A DNA stretch of 64,000 nucleotides from CBIHON01 sp966211965 (GTDB lineage Bacteria > Pseudomonadota > Gammaproteobacteria > Burkholderiales > Burkholderiaceae_D), in assembly GCA_966211965.1 (NCBI GenBank), contig CBIHON010000020.1, positions 1 through 64,000 on the forward strand. The letters are read 5' to 3'. This document shows, in pieces, positions 56,579-64,000 of the stretch. The first letter of the stretch is position 1. Each line of letters begins with the position of its first letter. The position numbers were made by a program, and so were the translations under genes. Below the pieces are notes generated by a model. It saw nothing but the letters and a program-made list of their open reading frames with translations, was not told where the DNA came from and did not search any database.

Positions 56579-57817
56579 ATGCCTTCCGAATCCCCCATCG
56601 CCTCCAGCGTTCCCGGCGACCGCATGTCGCGCACCGAAATCCGCGCCAGCGTCTCGCTGGCCTCGATTTTCGCGCTGCGCATGCTGGGCTTGTTCCTGAT
56701 TCTGCCCGTATTCGCGGTGTACGCGAAAACCCTTCCGGGCGGCGACAGTCCAATGCTGGTAGGTTTGGCCATGGGGATTTTCGGGCTGATGCAAGCGTTC
56801 GGGCAAATTCCCTGGGGGATGGCGTCCGATCGATACGGGCGCCGGCGCATCATCGTGACCGGCTTGCTGCTGTTTGCGCTTGGATCGGTTATTTCAATGG
56901 GGGCGACCAATATTGTCTGGATGATCATGGGGCGTACGGTGCAAGGCGCCGGTGCCATTTCGGCCGCGATTACCGCTTATATTGCCGACACCACCCGCGA
57001 GCAGCATCGGACCAAGGCGATGGCGATGGTTGGCGGCTCGATCGGCCTTACCTTCGCCGGTTCGCTGGTGGCTGCTCCGCTTTTGTTCACCGCGATCGGC
57101 ATGTCCGGGATTTTCGCCCTGATCGGCATCTCCTCCATGTGTGCGATCCTGCTGGTCTTGTTCGTGGTGCCGGCCGCCCCTGCGCGCGTCCCGGAGCGGG
57201 TGCCATTGAGTGCGGTTTTGAAGAATGCCGAACTGATGCGGCTCAATTACGGCGTATTCACCCTGCACCTGACACTGATGGCCATTTTCATGGTGGTGCC
57301 TTCGGTGCTGGTCCAATATTCCGGCCTGCCCGTGGGCCAGCATTGGAAAGTCTACCTCCCGGTCGTGCTGGCATCCTTCGCCTTGATGCTGCCGCCGATC
57401 TTTGTCGGCGAAAAGCACGGAAAGATCAAGCAGGTCTTTACCTCCGCGATCCTGCTTCTGCTCGCCGTTCAAATCGGTCTTTGGCTGTTGCTCTCGCAAG
57501 CGACTTCGCACTGGTTGGTTCTGGTGCTCTTGCTGCTGGCGTTCTTTACTGCTTTCAATATTCTCGAAGCCAGCCAGCCTTCCCTGGTCTCGCGTATCGC
57601 GCCGCCGGCCGCGAAAGGCGCGGCGCTTGGCGTATACAACACGCTGCAGTCGCTTGGGGTATTTTGCGGCAGTCTTCTGGGCGGCTGGCTGGTGCAGCAC
57701 GCCGGCCCCTCATCCGTATTTGTTCTGGCGGCAGTGCTCACTGTTGTCTGGCTTATAATTGCGTCAAGTATGAAAAATCTACCGCGCCGGGGCCCAGTGC
57801 AGCCCGTCGCAGCTTAA
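56579..57817 (+). CDS. Major facilitator superfamily transporter
   Basis: A 12-span MFS protein of 412 residues with the loop 2-3 motif GMASDRYGRRRIIVTG and a second-half CxxxxGxxxGG-type segment. It resembles the YajR/drug-efflux-like branch usually found between uvrA and ssb in betaproteobacteria. The start is uncertain: ATG at 56579, TTG at 56534 and ATG at 56624 are all in frame and none has a strong ribosome-binding site. Substrate unknown. Confidence 0.85.
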   Translation: MPSESPIASSVPGDRMSRTEIRASVSLASIFALRMLGLFLILPVFAVYAKTLPGGDSPMLVGLAMGIFGLMQAFGQIPWGMASDRYGRRRIIVTGLLLFALGSVISMGATNIVWMIMGRTVQGAGAISAAITAYIADTTREQHRTKAMAMVGGSIGLTFAGSLVAAPLLFTAIGMSGIFALIGISSMCAILLVLFVVPAAPARVPERVPLSAVLKNAELMRLNYGVFTLHLTLMAIFMVVPSVLVQYSGLPVGQHWKVYLPVVLASFALMLPPIFVGEKHGKIKQVFTSAILLLLAVQIGLWLLLSQATSHWLVLVLLLLAFFTAFNILEASQPSLVSRIAPPAAKGAALGVYNTLQSLGVFCGSLLGGWLVQHAGPSSVFVLAAVLTVVWLIIASSMKNLPRRGPVQPVAA

Positions 57818-57829
57818 CAGGAGAAACGA

Positions 57830-58303
57830 ATGGCATCAGTCAATAAAGTGATCATCGTCGGCAATCTTGGCCGCGATCCCGAAACCCGTTATATGCCGAG
57901 CGGCGACGCCATGACGACCATTGCGGTGGCCACCACCGATAGCTGGAAAGACAAGAACAGCGGCGAAAAGAAAGAACAGACCGAATGGCATCGCATCACC
58001 TTCTTCGGCAAGCTGGCCGAAATCGCCGGACAATATCTCAAGAAAGGTTCGCAAGTCTACGTTGAAGGCAGTCTGCGCACACGCAAGTACACCGACAAGG
58101 ACGGCATCGAAAAATACGCGACCGATATCCGCGCCGACACCATGCAAATGCTGGGCAGCCGTCAAAGCGCGGGCGGCGGGGCACAGATGGATGACGGCTA
58201 CGGCAGCGCGCCCCCGCCGCGGCAGCCTGCGAGCAGCGCACCGCGTCCGGCACCAAGACCGGCATCCAATTTCAACGATATGGATGACGATATTCCATTC
58301 TGA
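57830..58303 (+). CDS. ssb: Single-stranded DNA-binding protein
   Basis: Tetrameric OB-fold protein protecting single-stranded DNA. The 157-residue product has NKVIIVGNLGRDPETRYMPS, TEWHRITFFGKLAEIAGQYL, a Gly/Pro/Ala-rich linker, and the acidic C-terminal tip DMDDDIPF that recruits repair and replication partners. CAGGAGAAACGA precedes the ATG. It lies 12 bases after the MFS gene. Confidence 0.97.
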   Translation: MASVNKVIIVGNLGRDPETRYMPSGDAMTTIAVATTDSWKDKNSGEKKEQTEWHRITFFGKLAEIAGQYLKKGSQVYVEGSLRTRKYTDKDGIEKYATDIRADTMQMLGSRQSAGGGAQMDDGYGSAPPPRQPASSAPRPAPRPASNFNDMDDDIPF

Positions 58304-58330
58304 TGTAAAGCATTTGTGTTGCAACTTGAT

Positions 58331-58383
58331 GCCGGCAATTCAACGGGACCGGCTCCCGTTGAATTGCCGGCTCTTTCTTTTTT
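58331..58383 (+). terminator. Terminator of ssb, 18-bp perfect stem
   Basis: The arms 58331-58348 and 58354-58371 (ends GCCGGCAATT / AATTGCCGGC) pair perfectly over 18 bp around CCGGC, followed by TCTTTCTTTTTT. One of the longest perfect stems in the window. The rest of the 58304-58655 gap is AT-rich near 58530-58560 and contains no supported gene. Confidence 0.9.
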
Positions 58384-58655
58384 GATTTCACTTTTTTGCG
58401 CGTGGCTGGACTAATATCCCGTGATCATTACTCCCTCCCATGCCCGCTTTGCCAAGCCGCAGTTGTCGGCGCGCCGCCACATCATTCATTTTGCGCACGC
58501 TACAGAGGAGAAGTTTTCCTTTTATTCCTGCTAAATATTGTTAATATTACTGTTCGGCAAGTTGTCGAGCAACGCGCCGTGCTTGTCCACGAAAACAGTT
58601 TAGCGGCTGCTTAGGCGACCCATGATGAATCAGCGGGAACCCCAAGCAATGCATC

Positions 58656-60419
58656 ATGCATAATCCAGACACCAGCTTAACCGTACTTTCCGAAAGCGGG
58701 GGACCGCCGGCTGCGGCCGCCCAAGACCAATTCGATAGTCTTTTGGAAGCCGTCGGGGATGCCGTATTCCGGCTCAACAGCAAGGGCGAGATTCTCTACG
58801 CCAGCAAGCGTGCGATCGCGATGATCAGTCCCGGCGGCAACCTGACCGGCTTGCTGATGGCGGATCTGGTGCTGCTGGCGGACCGTCTTGTGGTCGGCTT
58901 GGCGATCGCCCAGGCAATTGAATCGAATCAGCCCCGCCGGGTTAATGTACGGATGAACGCAATAGGTGCCGCGCTCTGGTTCGAATTGCAGATGACCGTC
59001 TATTCGGCGGTGCCCGATGCGATCGAACTGCTGGCGGTAGGGCGCGATATCAGCGGCCAGCAAGCGACCGAAGAACGGCTGCGCCATATGGCCAATCACG
59101 ACACGCTGACCGGTTTGCCGAACCGCTCGTTGCTATCGGACCGGATTCGCATGGCGATTGCCAATTCGCGCCGCACCGGCAAGGGTTTTTCGGTAGTGGC
59201 ACTGGATCTCGACGGCTTTAAGAAAGTCAACGATGCGCTCGGTCATCCGGTCGGCGACGCACTGCTGCAGATCGCGGGGGAACGTTTGAATGCGACCTTG
59301 CGCGATGTCGACACCCTGGCGCGGGTGGGCGGCGATGAATTCGTCGCGGTGCTGCCCGGGGCGGTGGAAGAGAGCGAGATCCAGATGATTGCGCGCCGCA
59401 TGATTGCCGCGACCCAACTGCCGATCGAGTTGCATGGACACCTCCTGTACGTCAGCACCTCTATCGGTGCCGCGATTTACCCGGAGCACGGCGACAGCGA
59501 GGTCAAATTGCTGGCGCACGCCGATACGGCGATGTATCGCGCCAAGGAAACCGGCAAGGCGCGCTGCGTGATCTACAGTCCGCAGAAGTTCAGCATGCCG
59601 GAGCATGACGTGTCGATGGAAGCGGCGATGTTCGAAGCGGTCCGGAATGGCGAATTCCTGTTGCACTATCAACCGATCTTCGATGCCCGTACACGCCAGG
59701 TCATGGGCTTCGAGGCACTGATGCGCTGGGTGCGGCCGGAGTCGGGCATGGTGGCGCCGGTCCAGTTCATCCCGATGGCCGAGGGCAATGGCTTGATCAA
59801 TTTGCTGGGCGGCTGGGCGCTCAAGGCCGCATGCGTGCAAATCAGGCATTTCGAGGAAGCTGCAGGACGTCCCTTGTATGTGTCGGTCAACGTCAGTCCG
59901 CGGCAGTTCAGAAACGATCAGTTTCTCGATGTCATGGACGACGCGATCAGGCTCTCCGGGATACAAGGCACGCAACTGCTGCTGGAAATCACCGAGGGCA
60001 TCCTGATGTCGGACCCGGAGCATGCCGAGGCGCTGCTCACGGCGATCGCCGCGCGCGACGTGCGCGTGGCAATCGACGATTTCGGCACCGGCTATTCTTC
60101 TCTTGCTTACCTGAAGCGCTTTCCGATCGATACCCTGAAGATCGACCGCGCCTTCATCAAGGATTTGCCGGAATCGATCAAGGATGTCGCGATCTGCAAT
60201 GTCGTGCTGAGTTTGGCCAGCCATCTGAATTTGCTGACGGTTGCGGAAGGGGTGGAAAATGAAGATCAACTGCAATTCCTGGCTACCCAGGGTTGTGATT
60301 TGATTCAAGGGTTTTACACCGGTCGGCCGCTGTTGCCTGAAGCGGCTATCGAGTTATTGAAGGCCGGTACGCCGATTGTGTTGGCGCCCGACTACGCAGT
60401 AGAAAAATCCACGCGATGA
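58656..60419 (+). CDS. PAS-GGDEF-EAL cyclic-di-GMP turnover protein
   Basis: A 587-residue soluble sensor-type protein. A PAS domain spans about residues 20-130. The GGDEF domain has an intact GGDEF motif near residue 225 with the inhibitory RxxD site (RDVD) five residues before it. The EAL domain keeps FEALMRW near 351, LEITEG, DDFGTGYSSLAYLKRFP and LKID. Both halves look catalytically complete, so either synthesis or breakdown of cyclic-di-GMP is possible. No membrane span is evident. The stop overlaps the HDOD gene start by 4 bases (ATGA). Confidence 0.93.
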   Translation: MHNPDTSLTVLSESGGPPAAAAQDQFDSLLEAVGDAVFRLNSKGEILYASKRAIAMISPGGNLTGLLMADLVLLADRLVVGLAIAQAIESNQPRRVNVRMNAIGAALWFELQMTVYSAVPDAIELLAVGRDISGQQATEERLRHMANHDTLTGLPNRSLLSDRIRMAIANSRRTGKGFSVVALDLDGFKKVNDALGHPVGDALLQIAGERLNATLRDVDTLARVGGDEFVAVLPGAVEESEIQMIARRMIAATQLPIELHGHLLYVSTSIGAAIYPEHGDSEVKLLAHADTAMYRAKETGKARCVIYSPQKFSMPEHDVSMEAAMFEAVRNGEFLLHYQPIFDARTRQVMGFEALMRWVRPESGMVAPVQFIPMAEGNGLINLLGGWALKAACVQIRHFEEAAGRPLYVSVNVSPRQFRNDQFLDVMDDAIRLSGIQGTQLLLEITEGILMSDPEHAEALLTAIAARDVRVAIDDFGTGYSSLAYLKRFPIDTLKIDRAFIKDLPESIKDVAICNVVLSLASHLNLLTVAEGVENEDQLQFLATQGCDLIQGFYTGRPLLPEAAIELLKAGTPIVLAPDYAVEKSTR

Positions 60420-61915
60420 CTATGGCTTCGATCCAGGCAGGCAATCCGGAAAAAACGCTCGACATGCTCTGGTCACGCGTCAGGCAGCGTGGCGATCTGC
60501 CGGGCTTTTCAAAAGTGATCAGCGCGATTCTGGGCGCCATGCGCGGCGAAGACGACCGCGAATTCAACATGACGAAAACCGTGTTGGCCGATCCGGCACT
60601 GACGCAAAAAGTGTTGCGGCTGGCGAATAGCGCGATGTACTCGGTTTTCGGACAAAACATCAACACGGTGTCGAAGGCGGTCATCGTGTTGGGCACTGAA
60701 TCGATCGGCCATCTTGCTCTCGGCCTGAAGCTGATTGACGGCTTGTCCGGCGCGGCTGCCGGCTCCAGCGGCACGCGCGGCGAGATGGAAAGGGCCGTGC
60801 TATCCGGCCATATCGCGCGCCAGGTCGCATCCGCAGCGAGTACCCGCGATGCCGAAGAGGCGGTGGTTTGCGCAATGCTGCATTCTCTGGGCCGCATGAT
60901 GGTAATGTTTTATCTAGGCGACCATTGGGCGCTGCTGCAAACGCGCTGCGCATCGGGGCAGAGCGAGGCCGAGGCGGCGCGCGACATATTGGGAATGGGC
61001 TTGGATGAGATCGGGCGTCTGATCGCGCGCCAATGGGGCTTGCCGGCCGGCTTGATCAATAGCCTGCAGGAGATTCCGCCGAATCGGGGCGGCGAGCCGC
61101 TGGACCATGGCGAATGGCTGGCTGCGATTTCGACCCTGTCGACGCGCTGCGCGGTTGTGCTGCATGCCGATCCTGAGGGCGGCAGCGCGGCGATCGAGCA
61201 CATTGCCGACAGCTATGCCGAAATGCTCGGGGTGGAATTATCTCAAGTGCTGGCCGCGGTCGATGCGGCGCAAATCACCGCGGAAGAGGAGGCCGTGCTC
61301 ATGCGCCCGGCCAAACCTGCCGTCGAGGCCGCCGTCGGCAACAAGGCATCGTCCGCGGGCAAACCCGACGATGCGGCGTTGATCCTAACCCGCGGCGTAG
61401 CCGACATGCGCGGTGCTTCCTACAATGTCAGCAGCGGGCAGTTGATCACGATGGCGCTGGAGACGGTTTACAAGGGACTCGGTTTGAGTCGGGCCATCGT
61501 CTTCTTGCATAGCAATGAGGTGGGCAAGTACATCGCGCGGATGTGCTTCGGCGACCATGTCCAGGAAACGATGTCGCGCCTGGTTTTCGATGACGCTTAT
61601 CAGCCCGATGTATTCCATGCGGCGCTGGCGAACGACAAGATGATTTTCGTCGAGAATGCCCGCACCCCCGCCTTCGTCAACAAATTGCCGCGCTGGTGGA
61701 AAGAAGCACTGCCGACTGCGCGCAGCTTCATGGTCTTGCCCTTGACGGCAAACGCGCGGCCGGCCGGTTTCATCTATGGCGATTGGGATGAGAGCTTGCC
61801 TGCAGCCAAAATCGAGCCGACTGAAATTCTGCCGCTCAATGAGTTGCGAGTGTTGGTCGTGCAGGCGGTGGAGCAGCGGCGACGCCGGGAGCCCAATTCC
61901 TCAGAGGCACTTTAG
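60416..61915 (+). CDS. HDOD domain protein with C-terminal GAF-like domain
   Basis: A 499-residue protein. An HDOD domain (about residues 20-215) carries LPGFSKVISAILGAM, LRLANSAMYSVFG and AMLHSLGRMMVMF. An HDOD is an HD-related fold usually without a full metal site and often found in signalling. A linker and a GAF-like segment (about 325-480, including AIVFLHSNEVGKYIARMCFG) follow. It overlaps the PAS-GGDEF-EAL gene by 4 bases, so the two are probably made together and may act in one signalling path. Function is unknown. Confidence 0.87.
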   Translation: MTMASIQAGNPEKTLDMLWSRVRQRGDLPGFSKVISAILGAMRGEDDREFNMTKTVLADPALTQKVLRLANSAMYSVFGQNINTVSKAVIVLGTESIGHLALGLKLIDGLSGAAAGSSGTRGEMERAVLSGHIARQVASAASTRDAEEAVVCAMLHSLGRMMVMFYLGDHWALLQTRCASGQSEAEAARDILGMGLDEIGRLIARQWGLPAGLINSLQEIPPNRGGEPLDHGEWLAAISTLSTRCAVVLHADPEGGSAAIEHIADSYAEMLGVELSQVLAAVDAAQITAEEEAVLMRPAKPAVEAAVGNKASSAGKPDDAALILTRGVADMRGASYNVSSGQLITMALETVYKGLGLSRAIVFLHSNEVGKYIARMCFGDHVQETMSRLVFDDAYQPDVFHAALANDKMIFVENARTPAFVNKLPRWWKEALPTARSFMVLPLTANARPAGFIYGDWDESLPAAKIEPTEILPLNELRVLVVQAVEQRRRREPNSSEAL

Positions 61916-61925
61916 GCGAGGCGCC

Positions 61926-62543
61926 TTAGTCCGTTGTCTTCATCCCGTTCCAGCGCGGCGTCAACACATGTGCAACGGCGAACAGGTCCAGCACCCGTCC
62001 AACGGTATGGTCGACCATTTCGGCGATGGTTTGGGGGCGGTGGTAGAAGCCGGGTAAAGGCGGATAGATGATGCCGCCCATCTCGGTGACGGCGGTCATG
62101 TTGCGCAGATGGGCCAGATTGAACGGGGTTTCGCGCACCATCAACAGGAGCCGGCGGCGTTCCTTCAAGGCCACGTCGGCGGCACGGGCAATCAGGTTGT
62201 CGGACAGACCGTGTGCGACCGAGGCCAGGGTTTTCATCGAGCAAGGTGCGATGATCATGCCTTCGGATTGGAAAGAGCCGCTGGCGACTGAAGCGCCGAT
62301 ATCACGTACGTTGTGCACCACGTCAGCCAGTGTCTCGACCTCCTTGCGGTTCATGTCGAGTTCCTGATGCAGGTTCAGCACGCCGGCATCGGATACCATC
62401 AAATGGGTTTCGATGCCAGGCGTGTCGCGCAACACCTGCAGCAAGCGCACGCCATACACGACGCCGGTGGCGCCGGTGATGGCCACGATCAACCGTTTCG
62501 GCACCAAGCTCAATTGGGTGGACGAATCCACCAGGGGATTCAA
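61926..62543 (-). CDS. ubiX: Flavin prenyltransferase UbiX
   Basis: Makes the prenylated FMN used by UbiD decarboxylases in ubiquinone synthesis. The 205-residue product has the FMN-binding loop VAITGATGVVYGVRLL near the N-terminus, IIAPCSMKTLASVAHG, and RRRLLLMVRETPFN. ubiD is not in the window. It follows grxD on the minus strand after one base. Confidence 0.93.
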   Translation of the reverse strand: MNPLVDSSTQLSLVPKRLIVAITGATGVVYGVRLLQVLRDTPGIETHLMVSDAGVLNLHQELDMNRKEVETLADVVHNVRDIGASVASGSFQSEGMIIAPCSMKTLASVAHGLSDNLIARAADVALKERRRLLLMVRETPFNLAHLRNMTAVTEMGGIIYPPLPGFYHRPQTIAEMVDHTVGRVLDLFAVAHVLTPRWNGMKTTD

Positions 62544-62544
62544 G

Positions 62545-62856
62545 TTATTCTTTCAATAACGCTTGCAACTCGCCGGATTCGAACATCTCATTCATGATGT
62601 CGGAGCCGCCGATGAATTCGCCCTTGATATAAAGCTGCGGAATGGTTGGCCAGTTGGAAAATTCCTTGATGCCTTGGCGCACTTCGGCATCCTCCAGAAC
62701 ATTGACGGTGACCATGTTTTCAACGCCGCTGGCTTTCAATAGCTGAACGGCGCGGCCGGAAAAGCCGCATTGCGGGAACTGGGCGGTTCCCTTCATAAAT
62801 AATACGACCGGGTTTTGGGTCACGGTCTCTTTGATCCAGGTTTGTACGTCGCTCAT
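62545..62856 (-). CDS. grxD: Monothiol glutaredoxin (Grx4 type)
   Basis: Carrier in iron-sulfur cluster delivery, with the CGFS active site seen in PQCGFSGRAVQLL near residue 30. The 103-residue length is standard. Other marks: VVLFMKGTAQFPQ and WPTIPQLYIKGEFIGGSDI. It precedes ubiX by one base on the same strand and probably shares its transcript. Confidence 0.96.
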   Translation of the reverse strand: MSDVQTWIKETVTQNPVVLFMKGTAQFPQCGFSGRAVQLLKASGVENMVTVNVLEDAEVRQGIKEFSNWPTIPQLYIKGEFIGGSDIMNEMFESGELQALLKE

Positions 62857-62883
62857 GGCTGCCTCACTGTAAAAGATTGAGCC

Positions 62884-62889
62884 ATTATA
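62884..62889 (-). promoter_or_regulatory. -10 element upstream of grxD
   Basis: Perfect TATAAT on the minus strand in CTTATAATGG, 28 bases before the grxD ATG. The -35 region (TAGCAA at 17 bp) is weak. The rest of the 62857-63038 gap has no gene. Confidence 0.4.
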
Positions 62890-63038
62890 AGAAAAATGGC
62901 CGGGTCTTGCTAAGCACGCTTGAATAAAGACTTATAAACGATCCTTGTGTGCAAGAGCGGGCCATGCGCGCGACCGGCATCCCGGAAGGCGATTACGGAC
63001 ATGGCCCCTCCTGCAAAATGCGTTCGGATCGCTGTCCT

Positions 63039-64000
63039 TTATGACTTCAGCTTGGCAAAAGCCGCGGCCATCGCGCTATTCGCCGCTTCAGGCTGACGCG
63101 CTTGCTGGTGTTGTGCCAGCCGTTTCGCATCGTTGCGGTCGCCGCGCTGTTCCGGACGGGAACCCGGTGCTGGCGGCGTATCCGACAGGCGCATGGTCAA
63201 GGCGATGCGCTTGCGTTTTTCGTCGACTTCCAGCACCTTGACCTTGACCACCTGGCCGGCCTTGACGACGGTATGCGGATCCTTGACGAAGTTATTCGAC
63301 AAGGCCGAAATGTGCACCAGGCCATCCTGATGCACGCCGATATCGACGAAGGCGCCGAAGGCGGCAACATTGGTCACCACGCCTTCCAGGATCATGTCCG
63401 GACGCAGGTCCTTGATCTCTTCGACCCCTTCCTTGAAGGTCGCGGTAGTGAATTCCGGACGCGGATCGCGGCCCGGTTTTTCCAGCTCCTTCAGGATGTC
63501 GGTAACGGTCGGCACACCGAATTTGTCGTCCGCGTACTTGGCCGGGTTGAGCGATTTCAGCAAGCGTTCGTCGCCGATCACGCCCTTCACATCCTTCTTG
63601 ATGTCGGCCAGGATCTTCTCGACCAGCGGATACGATTCCGGATGCACTGCCGATGCATCGAGCGGATTCTCGCCGCCCATCACGCGCAAAAATCCCGCCG
63701 CCTGTTCGAAGGTCTTGTCCCCCAGACGCGGCACTGCTCGCAAGGCGGCGCGCGAGGTAAACATGCCTTTCATGTCGCGATAGCTGACGATGCTTTGCGC
63801 CACACTGTTATTGAGGCCCGAGACACGCGCCAGCAGAGGCGCGGAAGCGGTGTTTACATCGACCCCGACCGCATTCACACAATCCTCCACCACCGCGTCG
63901 AGCGAACGCGCCAATTGCGTCTGGCCGACATCGTGCTGGTACTGGCCGACGCCGATCGACTTCGGATCGATCTTCACCAGCTCGGCCAGCGGGTCTTGCA
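63039..64000 (-). CDS. tex: Tex family RNA-binding transcription factor, 3' part (partial)
   Basis: The gene enters from the right edge and its start is outside the window; the frame continues in at least to 64000. The visible 320 residues begin QDPLAELVKIDPKSIGVGQY and contain the helix-hairpin-helix region (NTASAPLLARVSGLNNSVAQ, FTSRAALRAVPRLGDKTFEQ) and an S1 domain (ILEGVVTNVAAFGAFVDIGV near the C-terminal third). An Arg/Gln/Ala-rich tail follows. Tex/YhgF proteins act in transcription and RNA metabolism. Confidence 0.94.
   Translation of the reverse strand, partial: QDPLAELVKIDPKSIGVGQYQHDVGQTQLARSLDAVVEDCVNAVGVDVNTASAPLLARVSGLNNSVAQSIVSYRDMKGMFTSRAALRAVPRLGDKTFEQAAGFLRVMGGENPLDASAVHPESYPLVEKILADIKKDVKGVIGDERLLKSLNPAKYADDKFGVPTVTDILKELEKPGRDPRPEFTTATFKEGVEEIKDLRPDMILEGVVTNVAAFGAFVDIGVHQDGLVHISALSNNFVKDPHTVVKAGQVVKVKVLEVDEKRKRIALTMRLSDTPPAPGSRPEQRGDRNDAKRLAQHQQARQPEAANSAMAAAFAKLKS

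Noticed and set aside
1..64000. CRISPR arrays, prophage genes, tRNA or rRNA genes
   Set aside because: No regularly spaced direct repeats, phage structural genes, or tRNA/rRNA sequence were recognised anywhere in the window.

Overview
The window is a chromosomal segment of a betaproteobacterium, almost certainly Burkholderiales and most likely Oxalobacteraceae (Herminiimonas/Janthinobacterium/Collimonas type). This rests on protein sequences recognised by eye and on gene order: the complete tuf-S10-spc-alpha ribosomal block, a pilMNOPQ-aroKB-dgt block, a cytochrome c4-resB-ccsA System II cytochrome maturation block, kdsDC-lptCAB-rpoN-hpf, and uvrA-MFS-ssb. No database search was possible. Most of the window is core genome; no prophage, CRISPR array, complete transposase gene, tRNA or rRNA was seen.

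Layout. 1-14900: end of tuf, then 29 translation and export genes on the + strand (rpsJ to rplQ, including secY, infA, rpmJ, rpsD and rpoA). Leader and terminator-like hairpins sit in the larger gaps (tuf/rpsJ, rpsJ/rplC, rpsQ/rplN, rpsK/rpsD, rpsD/rpoA). A strong terminator follows rplQ. 14950-19900: a NodI/NodJ-type ABC exporter, cutA, dsbD and a 1-Cys peroxiredoxin. 19950-22000 (minus): hemB and engB, with a + strand terminator and hairpins between them that suggest a small RNA. 22050-26150: cytochrome c4, resB and ccsA. 26200-26550: two nested MITE-like elements. 26580-28220: msrPQ. 28250-32510: lysA and lptM (minus), cyaY (+), mrcA (minus). 32680-43600: type IV pilus genes pilMNOPQ, a large Ig-like lipoprotein gene, a fused aroK-aroB, and dgt. 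43630-50330 (minus): an enoyl-CoA hydratase/HIBYL-CoA hydrolase family gene, hpf, rpoN, lptB-lptA-lptC, kdsC, kdsD. 50400-53330: a KefB/YbaL-type antiporter and an AEC transporter. 53340-56490 (minus): acylphosphatase and uvrA. 56580-61920: MFS transporter, ssb, a PAS-GGDEF-EAL protein and an HDOD-GAF protein. 61930-64000 (minus): ubiX, grxD and the 3' part of tex.

How the genes work together. The first block builds the ribosome, the SecY channel and the RNA polymerase alpha subunit. DsbD (reductant supply to the periplasm), ResB and CcsA (heme delivery and ligation), HemB (heme synthesis) and cytochrome c4 form a heme and cytochrome c theme. MsrPQ adds periplasmic methionine sulfoxide repair, and Prx6 peroxide defence. 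KdsD/KdsC make Kdo, and LptB/A/C move lipopolysaccharide. PilM-N-O-P-Q form the alignment complex and secretin of the type IV pilus.

The points most worth a second look are the nested inverted-repeat elements at 26206-26548, the candidate C-rich-loop small RNA between hemB and engB, the four-repeat Ig-like lipoprotein between pilQ and aroKB, the in-frame AroK-AroB fusion, and the internal promoter plus leader hairpin between rpsJ and rplC.
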